Source of the DNA: Stagonosporopsis chrysanthemi
Lineage: Eukaryota; Ascomycota; Dothideomycetes; Pleosporales; Didymellaceae
NCBI GenBank assembly: GCA_022560025.1
Contig: JAFISE010000032.1
Span: 179,110 to 243,109, forward strand
Direction: 5' to 3'
Length of the DNA: 64,000 nucleotides
In this document: positions 22,159 through 34,698 of the stretch, piece by piece
Position numbering within the stretch: position 1 is the first letter of the stretch
Layout: each line of letters starts with the position of its first letter
The notes under the pieces: model-generated
Told to the model about the DNA's origin: nothing
What the model saw: only the letters and a program-made list of their open reading frames with translations
Databases searched by the model: none
Position numbers and translations under genes: made by a program

Positions 22159-24303
22159 TCATGCTTTTGCATCCATGATCTTACCGGGGTTCATAAGCCA
22201 ATGCGGATCCAGCGCTCCCTTGATGCTTCTCATAACATTGATAGTGTCAATTCCAAGCTCCTTTTGGAGTGAGGCTTTCTTGCCCAGCCCGATACCATGT
22301 TCGCCGGTGCAAGTACCTTCCATCTCCAGGGCGCGCTCGACCATGTCGTGGACACACTTCTCGACAGCTGCGCGCTCCTTCGGGTCTTTGCTGTTGTACA
22401 TGATGCTCTCGTGGAAGTTTCCGTCTCCGATGTGACCCAAGATGCTGGCAAACAAGCCCAGGTCGTCCATTTCTTTCTTGGAGATCTCTACTCTTGGATT
22501 AGTCTATATGTCCATCGTCAGTAGGGCTCTCTATACCGATGATGTCAGGTAGTCTTGAGATTGGGACAGCGACATCTGTCGACCAGACTTCGTCGCCCTC
22601 TCTGCGAATCGCCATCATGCTCCAAAGAGACTCTTTGCGTGCCGACCAAAGCTGTTTGCCTTCTTCTGCTGTCTTTGCGAACTCAAAATCACCACTCTTG
22701 TGCTGTTTTGATATGGCTTTCACGAGCTGGATATTCTCTCGCACCTGCGCCTGTTAGTGTGTACTTGCCTTAATATGTAGCTGTGCGAACTTACTCCTGC
22801 CTTTGTACCCGAGAACCTGTTCACAACAATCAGTCTCGAAGTGGAAGAATTGTTTGAGAACGGAAACTTACTTGAAAAACATAGTCGGGACCTCCTTCCA
22901 CTTCCTGTGTGTCGAACCGGCTTTGTTGATCACGCCCATCTGCACATCATCCATGATCTCCATTGCAGCAACGGGCACGCCTGCTCTCAGGACTTTGGAG
23001 GCCGCTGCTGCGGCATCGCGAATTGTTGGGAACGTAACGACCGCGACACTGGTTTCCTGTGGGATGACAGCCAACTTCAATGTGATCTCAGTTACTATGC
23101 CCAAGGTGCCTTCGGAGCCAACGAAAAGATTCGTAAGGTTGTAGCCGGCTGAAGACTTCCTACGTGATGTCAGACCTGCCCACGCAGTGTAAGACAAGAT
23201 GTACTCACCGTGGCCGCTTCCTCGTCTTGATGACCGTACCGTCAGCCAGCACCACTGTCAAATTGATGACCCATTCTTTCATTGTGCCATATCGGACTGC
23301 ATTTGTTCCACTATGGTGAAGTTAGCCAAGACACTATCAAACCTTGCGCAAGTCAATTACCTGCAACTTGTGCCAACCATGCCACCAATCCTGGCCTGTC
23401 TTACAGATTAGCGAAATGCGGATTACCGGTTTCGGTGATACCGGGCGCAAACCGGTACCGCCAAAATGCGTCACTTACAGACGGCCCCGGATCCACAGGA
23501 AAGAACAGACCGGAGTCTTTGATCTGATCATTCAGACCCATCCAGGGTACGGAAGGCTGAACAACAACGTCCATGCTGCAGATCTTCCGTCAGTCTTTTA
23601 AAACCCACATCACTATTTTACAAGCTTACTCATCCGCGTGCAGAGCGAGAACCTGATCCATAAACGTGAAGTCGATGCTCATTCCGCCGAATGGTGCAGA
23701 GAAGTTGGCCTCAAGACTTGACCCTCCAGAGTATGGGACTGCAATGAATCAGTTCTGGGTATGAGATGCGCAGATCGATTCATACTCATAGGAATCTTGT
23801 ATTTGTGGCAAACTATCGCAAGCTGTGACACTTCTTCCGTAGACTTGGGGTAGGCTACTGCGACCGGGAGCTGATCGATGTTGATGGAAGACCATTCTGA
23901 GTAGCCATGTCTGTGGAGGTCTTCGTCATCTGTACTGATGGCATCTTCACCAAGAGCCGCTCGTAGTTCGTTAATTGCCTTGGTCTTGTCAGTAGGAACT
24001 TTCAGCGATAATGCAAGCAGATCCTGCCTTCTCCATGTCACCCTTTGAAGCATACTGCGGACTTATGGACTTCATCCACGAAAGCTGCAGCTTTGAGGCG
24101 TCATTGATACCATAGAGGTAGGTTGCTGTGCCGGTCAAAGCCGAGAACAGCAGCGCTCTTCCCGTTGTCCAGAACGCTTTTTGTGAATTGACGGTACCAG
24201 ATCTCAGACGTTCACTAGGTCCAGATGGCCTCGCCCGAGAGCTGCTACGTCTGGATAGAGGTGATGCAAACTGTCTCAATCTAAAAATCGATTGACGATA
24301 CAT
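22159..24303 (-). CDS. DLD1: D-lactate dehydrogenase (cytochrome c), mitochondrial
   Basis: This flavoprotein oxidises D-lactate to pyruvate and passes electrons to cytochrome c in the intermembrane space. Ten exons join in frame to 552 residues: 24303-24028, 23978-23786, 23738-23630, 23575-23479, 23395-23361, 23310-23209, 23159-22872, 22816-22795, 22744-22537, 22487-22159. The N-terminus MYRQSIFRLRQFASPLSRR is a mitochondrial presequence, followed by a hydrophobic segment (ALLFSALTGTATYLYG). The FAD-binding half shows PVAVAYPKSTEEV, IPYSGGSSLEANF, GTNAVRYGTM and NLFVGSEGTLGIVTEI. The C-terminal cap shows HIGDGNFHESI and TCTGEHGIGLGKK. One exon is only 22 bases. The first intron (24027-23979) appears to be GC-AG. 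The acceptor before exon 9 could lie six bases earlier. Confidence 0.93.
23424..23457. repeat. Inverted repeat inside a D-lactate dehydrogenase intron
   Basis: taccggttt (23424-23432) and its exact reverse complement aaaccggta (23449-23457) flank a 16-base spacer. It lies in the 83-base intron 23478-23396, which is longer than most introns of this gene. The transcript could form a nine-pair hairpin there. Confidence 0.85.
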
Positions 24304-25611
24304 GGTGACGTTAGTAGAGATCAATGTGCGAAGTTGAAGTAAGCTATGCGGCGGCTGGTGAGACTAAAGGGCAGAGTCCACTTGCAATGCCGACAGGGTC
24401 ACGCGGCAAGCTCGTAGTTACGGGAATAGAGGCATGAAGTCAAGCACCACTGTGGGACACGGCAGCACTTCAAAGGCGTCGGAGCCTCCAAGAAGCGGGT
24501 CGTAGGCGGGGATAGCCTCGGACTAGACGCTGTTGGCGCTCCTCGTCTTGCGGGCGTCATCTGGGGCAGCGGCGCACAGGTAAAGCCTCAAAAGCTTTCA
24601 AACGTGGGAGGCTGACGAGAGTTTGATCATCCTTCACAAATTTTCGGCTCACGCAGCCAACGTGCGAAGGATGTGCTGCATGATCATCTGCAAGGGGCCT
24701 GTAAACAGCAAGATAATTGCGGGGAAGGTGACACAAGCCAACAAAGACCCGGGCTGCGACAATTGAACTGTGTGTACCGTGAACGAGAATCCGGGTAGCG
24801 TTCCGATGTGATGCCGCCGCGTGACGAGGCACCTTGGATCCTCAACATTTGCAAAGTGGTTCACTAGAGAATTAACCATTGACGCTGCGCTCACGATGGC
24901 TGTTCCTAAGATGAGATACGGCCATGGCGGAAGTCGCACACTAACCATAATCGTGATTGTTCCTTACGAGCTTGAGGCTCTCAGCTTGCCTGCAAATGCA
25001 ACGAAGCATTGCTCCAGATGCATGGAATCCAGATTGACAGTGTTCATTGGTTGCTGGTAATACAATTACTCATGGCGGAACGAGATCCCTGAGCGCGATG
25101 CATGAGCGCTGGCTGAGGATGGCGTGGGGGGCTCCGAGATGCTCTGCATCCTTCGCTTGATTGTCCCACTTCTGTTCCTCGAAACGATCTTAGGGCTTCC
25201 GTGATCGATAACTGCGGATGTCAGACCCGGTTCTAATGGCGCAGTGACGGCACGCGACTGCGCTACAACTGGACGTTTTCCGAAGTCGTTGCGGCCTGAT
25301 CGAGTGTTGCGCTGTCAAGGTGCGCTTCGTCATACGTGGGCAGCTGCCTGAAGCAACGAAACATCCGAGCAAGACCCTCAGAGTGGGCGGAGGACAGTGG
25401 AAAGAAGCGACAAGACTCGAGTTACGTTTGGAGCAAGCGGGGGTGACAGTGATCCTGGCCGGGGTATGGACTGAAACGTGATGTCGTGTTCGGTTGGCGC
25501 TTCGCGCGTGCTGGTTGCCACGGCACCAACACGCGACCTGTTGGAAAATCGTACGCGCTGCACCACAAGCGTGCCTCATTCCCCAGAGCTAGGCCGAACA
25601 CCGACATAAAG
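24304..25611. other. Intergenic region between divergent genes
   Basis: About 1.3 kb separates the D-lactate dehydrogenase start codon from the start of the coiled-coil gene on the other strand. It contains one possible small membrane-protein frame (listed separately). Nothing else was recognised. Confidence 0.45.
24649..24948 (-). CDS. Possible small membrane protein (weak)
   Basis: A single uninterrupted frame encodes 99 residues beginning MVSVRLPPWPYLILGTAIVS. It has one hydrophobic stretch near the N-terminus and another near the C-terminus (LLACVTFPAIILLFTG). No family is recognised, and the frame could be fortuitous. It lies in the gap between two divergent genes. Confidence is low because there is no splice, family or neighbour support. 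Confidence 0.2.
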   Translation of the reverse strand: MVSVRLPPWPYLILGTAIVSAASMVNSLVNHFANVEDPRCLVTRRHHIGTLPGFSFTVHTVQLSQPGSLLACVTFPAIILLFTGPLQMIMQHILRTLAA

Positions 25612-28600
25612 ATGGAGAGAGCCATCAGATTGGAGTTGTCGTCTGAACTGACGAGGATCATTGAATGTCCTTACCCAGCCTCTCTATCCGTAAGTAATAA
25701 CCCGCCTCACCCAGCCTTGACCGCTGTACAAGACGGTCAACAACTCCAGGGTCTCACCGAGTCTGACTTGCATACAACACAGACATTGGAGAACCTTCTT
25801 GCTCGCGCTGATGCAGCGATCATTCGGTGCTGCATTCGTGACCGAGCACCATGTGCAGTGACTAAACTGGCTACGCTCATTTGCGATGCATTACCACTAT
25901 GGACTTATACTTCACATGTGTTGCAACTTCTTTGTATGTTTCTTGGCACGCCGAACCTAGTTATAGGCGGCGGTTGACAATCTCTACAGGCTGCTCTTCT
26001 GAGTTCACTGAGAAGCTCTTCATACACAGCCCCGGGCTTCTTAACGCTCTCCTAGCGAGAGCAATCTCTTCACAGCGTGACTTCGACGATGTGAGTCGAC
26101 CAATCCGGGGGGGCGACCCAAACTGACCCTTTTAGTATCTGGGTTTGTGTGTACAGCTTCTGTCGAGGCCTCTCCCACAATCCATCCCGTTACCTGCGAG
26201 TGCGCAATCGTTCTTCCTTCGCGTGTTCGAGCGGGCCACGCAAAGCCCAGACGTGAGCACTCTAAGGCCTGTGTACAGCATGCTGAACGGAGCGTGCCGT
26301 AAACTCCTCGAGCTGTTACCATCTGAGGTGCGGCAGCAGTTCGATCGTGAAATGTGCCATATCCTGTCGTCCAACGGCACTGGTCAAAATTCTATGCTCC
26401 TATTGTGGTGCTTTGGAATCGTGATTCTCGCGGAGCATCCTGAGGAATTTTCTCAATCTGGCTTTCTTGAGGCAGATCGGCCGGAGTCGACAGCAAGCCT
26501 CGAGAAGCAATGGAAGACGGCATCTGGTCGCAAATTATTCGGCTCACTTAATGGTCTGTACAAGACCATCAATTTAACCTACCTTAGTGTAATCTGGGCG
26601 ACCAAGGGAGATGTTGGTGTGTCAGACGCCGAGGCTATCGAAGGCATACGGATCGCAATAAGAACGTTACGTTTCGTGGACACTGAAACACGTATAGGAT
26701 GGCCCAACTCCAGCGCTCTGGCAAAGAACATATTTCCAAAGTTACCAGCGAAGATTCTGCGCGAAGGTATCCACCCATCCGTTCAGCTCGGGGCACTGTG
26801 TTTCTACGCAATGATCGTAGGTGCCAGCAATTTGCCCACAGAGATCGCAAGCCAATATCAGGGCTGTTTGGTCAGACTTGAGGAGCTTGCAGATGCAGAA
26901 CATTTGCATGAAATTCTGCTGGTCTCGCTTCCTGTCTTTGCTGTAAGTGAGACCGTGAATAATTCCATTAACATAACTAATACAAACAGCCTCAAATGCA
27001 GGACAACCTGTTCCGAGCATTGCTTTCGAACGTAATTGAGGCTTGCGTCACAGCATCAACTCCCCGTCCGTTACAAAACCTCGTTATTCTAGTCGACACT
27101 CTGTCCGTGATTTCCTCAAGCTGTGCTCCACTGAGAACGAAATTGTTGTCAGCGCTTTCGTCATCCACGCTGCAGGGACGGGTTTGGAGCTTGGCTAGAA
27201 ACGATGCACCGAATCTGGAGGCTGTGTGTCGTACTTACGCTGCATCGTTACATCGAGAAGCAGTCGCCGGTACAATCTCACTGATACTGAGCTTGGCTAT
27301 CTCAGCGCATTCCAATGAGTTGGCTTTGCCACATCCACTTGCTGCTGCACTAATCACACAGCAACGCAAACTTCCTCTGGTTTCGAATCAGTGCTTTCAC
27401 GCAATGAGTCCACCGAGTGGCTCCTCAATCTCGTTATTCCAGCAAGGATCGACTCCATTCACCGGACAGCATCTGCAAGACTGGAGAGATCGCCTCAAGT
27501 CCGAGCTTGAGAGTCAGAATACCTATCAGCGCGACTCGATCGTGCGCTCGGTGGCACAGATATGCCAAGACCTCGAAACGCGCTGCAATACAGTCGAGGA
27601 ACCACTACGTCGGGAGAAATTGAAATCACAACAGCTTGAACAGCGAATAGAAGAGCTCAGCGGCCAGGTCTCCTCGCTTGAGTCCCAGGCTGCAGACGAT
27701 CGTTTTCACTTGGACGGCTTGGAGGACGAGAAGATGGCCCTTGCCGATGAGAGAGACAGAATCTCTGCTAGGTTCGATGAACTCCGGACACAGTTTAAGG
27801 AAGCTAATCGAGGTGCCGATGAGGCCCTTCGTAGCGCTCAGGACGCTTTCAACGCAAAGGAATTAGAGTTATGTTCCATCATCTTGAACCACGAAGAGCA
27901 GCTTCGCACCCGCGCAGAGGAAGCCAGCGAGCTTGAAAGCACTGTGAGCCAGATCAGAAAGTCGCTAGAGCATACCGAAGAGGAACTTCGTGCTTCATGT
28001 GAGCGATACGAAGATTTACGAAATCGCTTTGGTGAAACTGGTCGTCAACTAAATGACGAGCGTGAGGCAAAGTTTAGACAGTCTGAGGAAGTCATCAGGC
28101 TCAAAGAACGAGCCGTTAATCTAGAGCATCAGTTGCAGACCGCGGAATCGGACTTGGACGTCATCACCGGACAGCTGAGTGACCTTGAAGTCGGCCATCA
28201 AGAACTCAAACAGTCCTCCGAAGATGCGTTGAGAGAACTGACGTCCAAGTACACAGCCGACCTGGAGGCCGCTTCCATAAGAGAAAAGGAAGAGATTGGC
28301 AAGCTACAAAAGAAGCTCGCAGACATCCTCCAATCGAGCCGCCAGACAAAGGATGAGCACGACAAAACCTCCAAGGAGCTATTTGCTTTACAAACCACCT
28401 TCTCAACACTCGAACTGAGGATACAAGAACTTGACGTACTCTGCGGAGAGCAAGAGGAAGAGCTTGAAGGACTGAGAACTTTGCGCAGGAACGTGCTGGC
28501 TTCGATGGGCCTCGCGACACAAAATTCTTCGGCGCTTCGATCAACGACCCGCTCACAAAAGGAGGGTCTCGTACCAGAGACTCCACGAGAATCACGTGAG

Positions 28601-29116
28601 CATAAGAGAAGGAAGTCTGCTATTCAGTCTCAAGACCTCGCGCCGAAGAAGACGAGGTCGAGTCAGCGTCTTACTGACATGGCTCAAGAGAATGTCTCTG
28701 AAGATTCGGTCGCAGTTCCTGGGCTTGACTCGCAAGATGGCTCGACGCTGAAATGTCAGAATTCTCGTCCTTCTTCCAAAGCACCCACGGTGCAGACGCC
28801 GTTATATCAAAGACCAACGGCTGCTTCTCGCTCTACTTCGAAAAGGCTGTCACCGGTCAAGCGCTCCGCTTTGAGACAGATGTCACCAAATCGCCGCCAC
28901 ACTACAGTCGGATTTGCATTGTCTGAAATTGAGAGTCAAAGCCAGGTACGAGAAGCCGGCTCGTTCACAAAGAGGCGGGAGAGTCACCGTGGGGCGTCTC
29001 AAGAGGACGTTGACATGGACGACTTCCTTGCCGGAACGCCTTTCACGCCTGGCGCATTCGCATCAGGAACAGGGAGACTCCCGGAGGATGAGGATGCAAC
29101 AACGACAGAGCTATGA
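25612..29116 (+). CDS. Large coiled-coil protein of unknown function
   Basis: Five exons (25612-25689, 25750-25933, 25990-26090, 26136-26942, 26990-29116) join in frame to 1098 residues. All four introns are short and canonical (45-60 bases). The first is a multiple of three and could be retained. The N-terminal 540 or so residues look helical and globular, with Leu-rich and Cys-containing segments (MLLLWCFGIVILAEHPEEF). From about residue 550 to 890 a long heptad-rich coiled coil runs through LEQRIEELSGQVSSLE and similar stretches. The tail is basic and Ser/Thr-rich with clustered SP/TP sites (PLQTSP-like, SPVKRSALRQMSPNRR), suggesting kinase control. It ends in a short Phe/Pro motif (GTPFTPGAFASGTG). 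A spindle, nuclear-pore or trafficking role is possible, but I cannot assign one. Confidence 0.82.
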
Positions 29117-30020
29117 GAAAGATTTACACAGGTATGGTGATCTCAATGTGGCGGCCTGCAGTAGCGTCGCGGGCAGCTGCATAAAGGCGTCCAGGGCACC
29201 ACATCCTGAGTCTCCTTGTCACATCGTACCTGGACTTGCCAATAATGTCTTCGATGATGTCTTACTGTAGTGTCTTGGTCACTGTACATTTCTATGCTCT
29301 CATATGTTCAAGTATGCAACTAGCTTCTATCTAAATCACTACACAAACATTAACTTTGACGCAGAGACTTGTGGTAATAGAGCACCTGTACACCGTTGCA
29401 GTGGTTTTTCAGGTAAACCCAGTGCGATCAATACGCTCTTTCATCGCTCGCGCAGGCACTCAGTTCCTGAGAGTGACACGTCTCTTCTTCCTGTACAAGG
29501 GACCCCCAGACGCTCCGTCTCCGTCTTATTTAGCTCTATTGTCACAAGTAGAGCTCGCTGCTTGATCGACCATCCGAGTTCTGTCCGCGACCTGAGATCG
29601 TCAAACCAACCACAAACACGCCCCAAACCAGCAAAGAACAAGCGCGACTGCATCAGCGGGTGCATCGCGACTTCAAGAACAGAGAGAATCCAATCACTCT
29701 GTCCTCGAGGTGTCGATCGCACTGCAGCACATGTGGTTGACCTTCATCCACGCACCGCTCCGACACCGCTCCCCCGCTGCCGCTCCCTCACCAAAGCGGC
29801 AGTCACAACAAACAGCCGTTGCAACCTCTTACAATTGCGATAAGCAAGCGTGCCACTAAACACACCGCAACAACTCGACCTCTCACTTCGCTCACCTTGA
29901 CGTCCTTGTCGCTCTCCTCGATACTGTCATCTTTAAGATCGTAATTGTCTCACGACCCGACACACTGACTGCAACCAGATTGAGAGTCTCCAGTAGCTTA
30001 CTCTATCGGTGGCTTACATA
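29117..30020. other. Upstream region of RdRP gene
   Basis: This 904-base gap holds the 3' flank of the coiled-coil gene and the promoter and leader of the RdRP gene. Much of 29600-29990 is pyrimidine-rich on the plus strand, as in fungal leaders. No exon-like frame was found. Confidence 0.5.
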
Positions 30021-33000
30021 ATGCGCCGTCAGACCACTCGTCGCCCACAGGACGGCTACAGAGGCTATGACGGTCGTGGTGAGAGTGATAGTTCCGACGG
30101 TTTCGCATACTCGGCCAGCTCTGGCGGCTCTAACAGGCAGCCTACCTTCAATCGCCCCGTCGTAAACTCTGCTTCGAATCCACTGAGCCGCGTGAGGACT
30201 CCCGAGCAGCCTCGTACGGGATCCAGCCATGCCATGCCGTCCACAGCGCCAGCCACACCGGTCAGAGAAGTCTCGTCCTTTACGTTGAATGGACAGCAGA
30301 TCAGCGAGACTTACAGGCGCCGTCCAAGCGTGAACGGCAGCCCATCGCAACCATCTCCTTCAGCGTCACCAGCCATGAGAACTAGCAGCCCTCGAAAGTA
30401 CTCTCAGCACGTCCCAAACAGGCCTCTTACTCGCAACAATCATAGGCACTGGGCCTTGGACCAGGAACTGAAAGTGAGGATTTTCGGTATAACCAAGCGC
30501 TATTGGACTAAAGACGTCTATTTCGCAATGTCTAGATTCGGCACTGTAGTCAGAGTTGAAATGGAGGTTGGCAGCCAAGATAACAACGCCTGGGTCGTAT
30601 TCCAGTAAGTCTTTCCTACGAGTCATTCTCCCCAGCTCCATTTGAACTCAGCTAACCCAACTTGTGTAGACCTCCTCCTCTTGACAAATTGCCGACTCAG
30701 CTTCCCATCAATGGGAAATACCTGCGCTATGAAATCCGCGAGCCATTTACGGTCATCCTCCCCAGCCCTGTGAACCCTGCAAAGCAATACCAAGAGGTCA
30801 ACATCCTATATGCTGACTCGCTCAGCTTTGGGGTACGAAATGGAGAAAAAAGCTTGCTGAACATGCGCGAGATTCATACCAACGAGCTTGTCCATATTGC
30901 GCTGAACCTGAGACGGACAGAGCTCGAAGTGCAATTCCCTCTCAATATCGATAACCGCAGCCACAACTTCTCCTTTCGACTCCCACTATCTCAAGTCTCA
31001 CACATCTACAAAACCGAAGATAGCGCGATTCGCGCTTCCTTAATCATACCCTTCGAGCATTCACCTCAATTCTTCGTCCAGAAGAAGCCGACGATGGAAG
31101 ATGATAGTCTGTTCTCCGACAACGAGCGATCTTGGGCTGTCTGGAGCACCATGTTCCGAGAGACTGACGTGGTCAATGGTAGCAAAAGGAGGGCGATGCA
31201 GACATCTGCGCTGATCGATCACAAGGGCTCTGCCATTATCGACATTGGTAAGAAAACGTTTCATGGATCAGAGATTAAGCTAACCATACCAGGCCGCTGG
31301 ACAGTCTATCGCCTGTCGTTCAAACATGACACGCTAAAAGGTTCAAAGTTTGAAGAGTTTCGCAGCGCACTTGGTGACTTTGGAGTGGCGATGCACGACT
31401 GTGAGCAGTACACCATAATTTCAGAAAAGCCGCCACCACTCAGCGAAATGCTTGAAGAAGAGTACTCGGATCCACAGTCTCATCTGAGCACTCGATCGAA
31501 TGCATCATCAACACTCAACGATCTTTCCTTTGATCGCATCCATCTACCATTCTCTATACGGTATCAGCTTGAGGCCTGTTTGTCGAATGGCTTCATCAAG
31601 GAGAGCAGCTTGACGCCGGACTTTCTTCGAAGGCTGAAGTCTATGAATCCTTACCAGGCTGTTCATATCCTTGAGAAGGTGGTCGATAAGCGACACATCT
31701 ACTACGACCCAATGGAAATTTTCAACATACGCTCCAAGGTCACACGTCAGAGGCCGGTACCAAAACACTGCGTGATGCAGCGGTCGGTTAACATCACACC
31801 CACCATGATGCACGTCGCGTCACCTATCATGGAGATATCCAACAGGATCACAAGACAGTATATCGCTGATACGGATCGCTTTATACGTGTCAAGTTTACT
31901 GACGAGAAAGGCGAAGGTGCTCTGAGAACAATGCCAGGCGGTAGAGCTGACGCACTCTTTGATCGAGTGAGTCGTGCGATGAAGAACGGTATCGTTGTTG
32001 CTGGCCAGCGCTATGAATTCCTTGCTTTTGGGAACTCACAATTTCGGGAACATGGAGCATACTTCTACTCATCATCCCACATCAAGTCAGCGCACGACAT
32101 TCGGCTGGCTCTGGGTCAATTCGATCACATCAAGGCCGTCGCAAAGTACGGCGCTCGATTAGGCCAGTGCTTTTCTACCACTCGTGCCATGCAGACTACC
32201 GTCAGCATTCAGAAGCTCCAAGATGTCGAGCGTAACGGTTATACTTTCACCGATGGAGTGGGTAAGCTGTCCCTATTCCTGGCTCAGATGGCTGCACAAG
32301 ATCTTGGCCTCCCAAACGCCTTTGAAGATCCCCCATCTTTGTATCAGTTTCGATTGGGTGGCTGCAAAGGCGTACTTGCCTTAGACCCATTTATCACCAA
32401 GAATGAGGTCCACATTCGACCAAGTCAGTCCAAGTTCGACGCTCCGTATACAGGGTTGGAAATTATTCGCTGTTCGTCTCTTGCCACCCCTTTCTTCAAC
32501 CGACAGATCATCATCGTACTGTCAGATCTTGGCGTACCCGACCACGTCTTCATTCGCAAACAGCAGCAGATGGTGAATGCGTACGAGCTAGCTATGTGGG
32601 ACAAGACAGAGGCGTTATCATGCCTCCTGAAGCACATCGACATGAATCAGACAACCCTGATGATGGCCAGCATGGTCGTGGATGGGTTTCTGGACAACCG
32701 AGAGCCCTTCATGATGTCCCTCCTTCACCTCTGGCGGGCCAGCACGATCAAGGAACTCAAGAAGAAGGCTCGTATTGCCATCGACCGAGGTGCTTTCGTA
32801 CTTGGCTGCGTCGACGAATCTGGTACGCTACAGGGACATCGAAACGATCCTCAATCTCGCGAAGATGCAACTAGGGCTCAAAAGCTCGAGACACTTCCGG
32901 AAATCTTTATTCAGATCGACGACACCACCCAGAAGGGACACTATAAAGTGATTGAGGGCATCTGCTTGCTTGCACGCAATCCATCACTGCACCCCGGCGA

Positions 33001-34213
33001 TATACGTATCGTTCGGGCTGTCAACGTTCCCGCTCTACACCATCATAAGAATGTTGTTGTACTCCCTCAGCATGGCGACCGAGATCTTGCAAACATGTGC
33101 TCAGGTGGCGACCTCGATGGCGACGATTATATGGTATTGTGGGACGAAGACCTCATTCCCGAGATTATCAATGTCCCTCCGATGGATTACACCCCGGAGA
33201 AGCCCATCGACAAGACCGAGCCTGTCACTATAGCCGATGTCAGCGACTTCTTTGTCACTTATATGAAGAACGATTCGCTCGGCCAGATCGCTCATGCGCA
33301 CCTGGCACAGGCTGATCAGCAGCCTGGGGGAGTCGCCAGTGATGCTTGCATAGAGCTTGCGAAGCTCCACTCGAAGGCAGTTGATTATCCCAAGAGCGGG
33401 ATTCCGGCCATAATGGATAGGGCTTTGAGACCCAGGAAGTGGCCACACTTCATGGAGAAGCGACACAAGCCCGCCAGCCAGATCTATCATTCCAAGAACA
33501 TCCTAGGGATGCTCTACGACCAAGTGCAGCTCGTCGATTTCAAGCCCTTATGGGCATCTAACTTTGATGATCGAGTCCTCAAAGCTTTTGAGCTGGAAGA
33601 GCCTTTGCTGGAGCGCGCCGCTGTAATCAAAGCCGATTATGACGAAGACCTGAAGAGACTAATGGCCAAGCATGGCATCCGAACAGAATTCGAAGCATTC
33701 ACAACTTTTGTGTTATCACACAATCAAGACACCCGGGACTACAAGTTCGCCGAGGAATTTGGCAGGACTGTTGGAGTTTTGAAAGCACAATATCGAGAAG
33801 CCTGCTTAAAGGCGTCCGGGGCGACAAGCATTGCCGACTGGGAACGCCTAGGACCATTCGTCGCTGCCATGTACTCGGAAACTGCCAAGGAGATGATGGT
33901 CGCTTTGAAAGAATGTGATGAGACGAAATTAGTTGGAGGTCACCCGCAGCCTTTGCGCAAGATGGAGGCTGAGGAGATGCCATTCATGTCATTCCCGTGG
34001 CTCTTCCATACGCAAGTTGGTAAGCTGGCGACTGGACGCGCGAAGGCCGAGTTGCAACCCTTGCAAGGAAAACACCAGCCAGAGCACCGCGTAACGACTC
34101 TCAGGACTATGGACGGTCCAGGTCCTATCGAAGTTGATGGAGACATAACTCGTTTCGGAGAAATGTTGAGACTGGATTTTGAAGACTTTCAGACGACTGA
34201 GCAGCAGGAGTGA
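30021..34213 (+). CDS. RNA-dependent RNA polymerase (SAD-1/Rdp1-like)
   Basis: The enzyme copies single-stranded RNA into double-stranded RNA that feeds Dicer in RNA silencing. Exons 30021-30604, 30670-31247 and 31293-34213 give 1360 residues. The catalytic loop is SGGDLDGDDYMVLWD, with the DxDGD aspartates at about residues 994, 996 and 998. Conserved upstream blocks include YTFTDGVGKLS and LAFGNSQFREHGAYFYSS. The N-terminus has a Ser/Pro/Arg-rich disordered part, then an RRM-like fold (VRIFGITKRYWTKDVYFAMS), as in Rdp1 and meiotic-silencing SAD-1 rather than QDE-1. The second intron is 45 bases and a multiple of three; removing it gives DIGRWTVYRLSF. An intact catalytic core suggests an active RNAi pathway. 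Assignment to one paralogue group is tentative. Confidence 0.95.
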
Positions 34214-34698
34214 TAAGACGCAGATGAGCACGAGGAGAAGAAGGGTTTGCGCGATGGGTCACCGCGTGCCGCACCGTTACCAGCATTGACACTGTATATT
34301 ACGCTTCCGGTTGAGAACACGGTTCGAAACAGGCGGTGACCCAGAGAGTGCATGAATACGATTGGGCTCATGCAGGATGCGAAAATCAAAGCTGAACCGA
34401 AGGTAGACAAAAGCAGGCAGGGCGTAAGGGGAAATTTATTTGACGAGCGTTGGCGGTGGGATAATGAGCCCGAGATTGCTCGTGGTGTGGACTACGAATC
34501 TGCTCGAGACATGTACGATGATAGAAACACTTCAACTTGAAAAGCAAAAAAAATCGGAAAACCCAAAACCAAGATCGCGCCCGAAATCGAAGTCGAAGTT
34601 GAAGTGGTTGCTGTGATGGAGTTTTCTGTACGGCTTATCGATAGGTTTGAAGCTTTCTAAAAGCCAACTTCTCTAGCTTCTCCCCGCATCTGCCCACC
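34214..34698. other. Intergenic region, no gene seen
   Basis: This 485-base gap carries the 3' flank of the RdRP gene and the promoter of ELP6. Around 34550-34610 there is an A-rich run followed by short imperfect gaagt repeats. No coding frame was supported. Confidence 0.5.
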
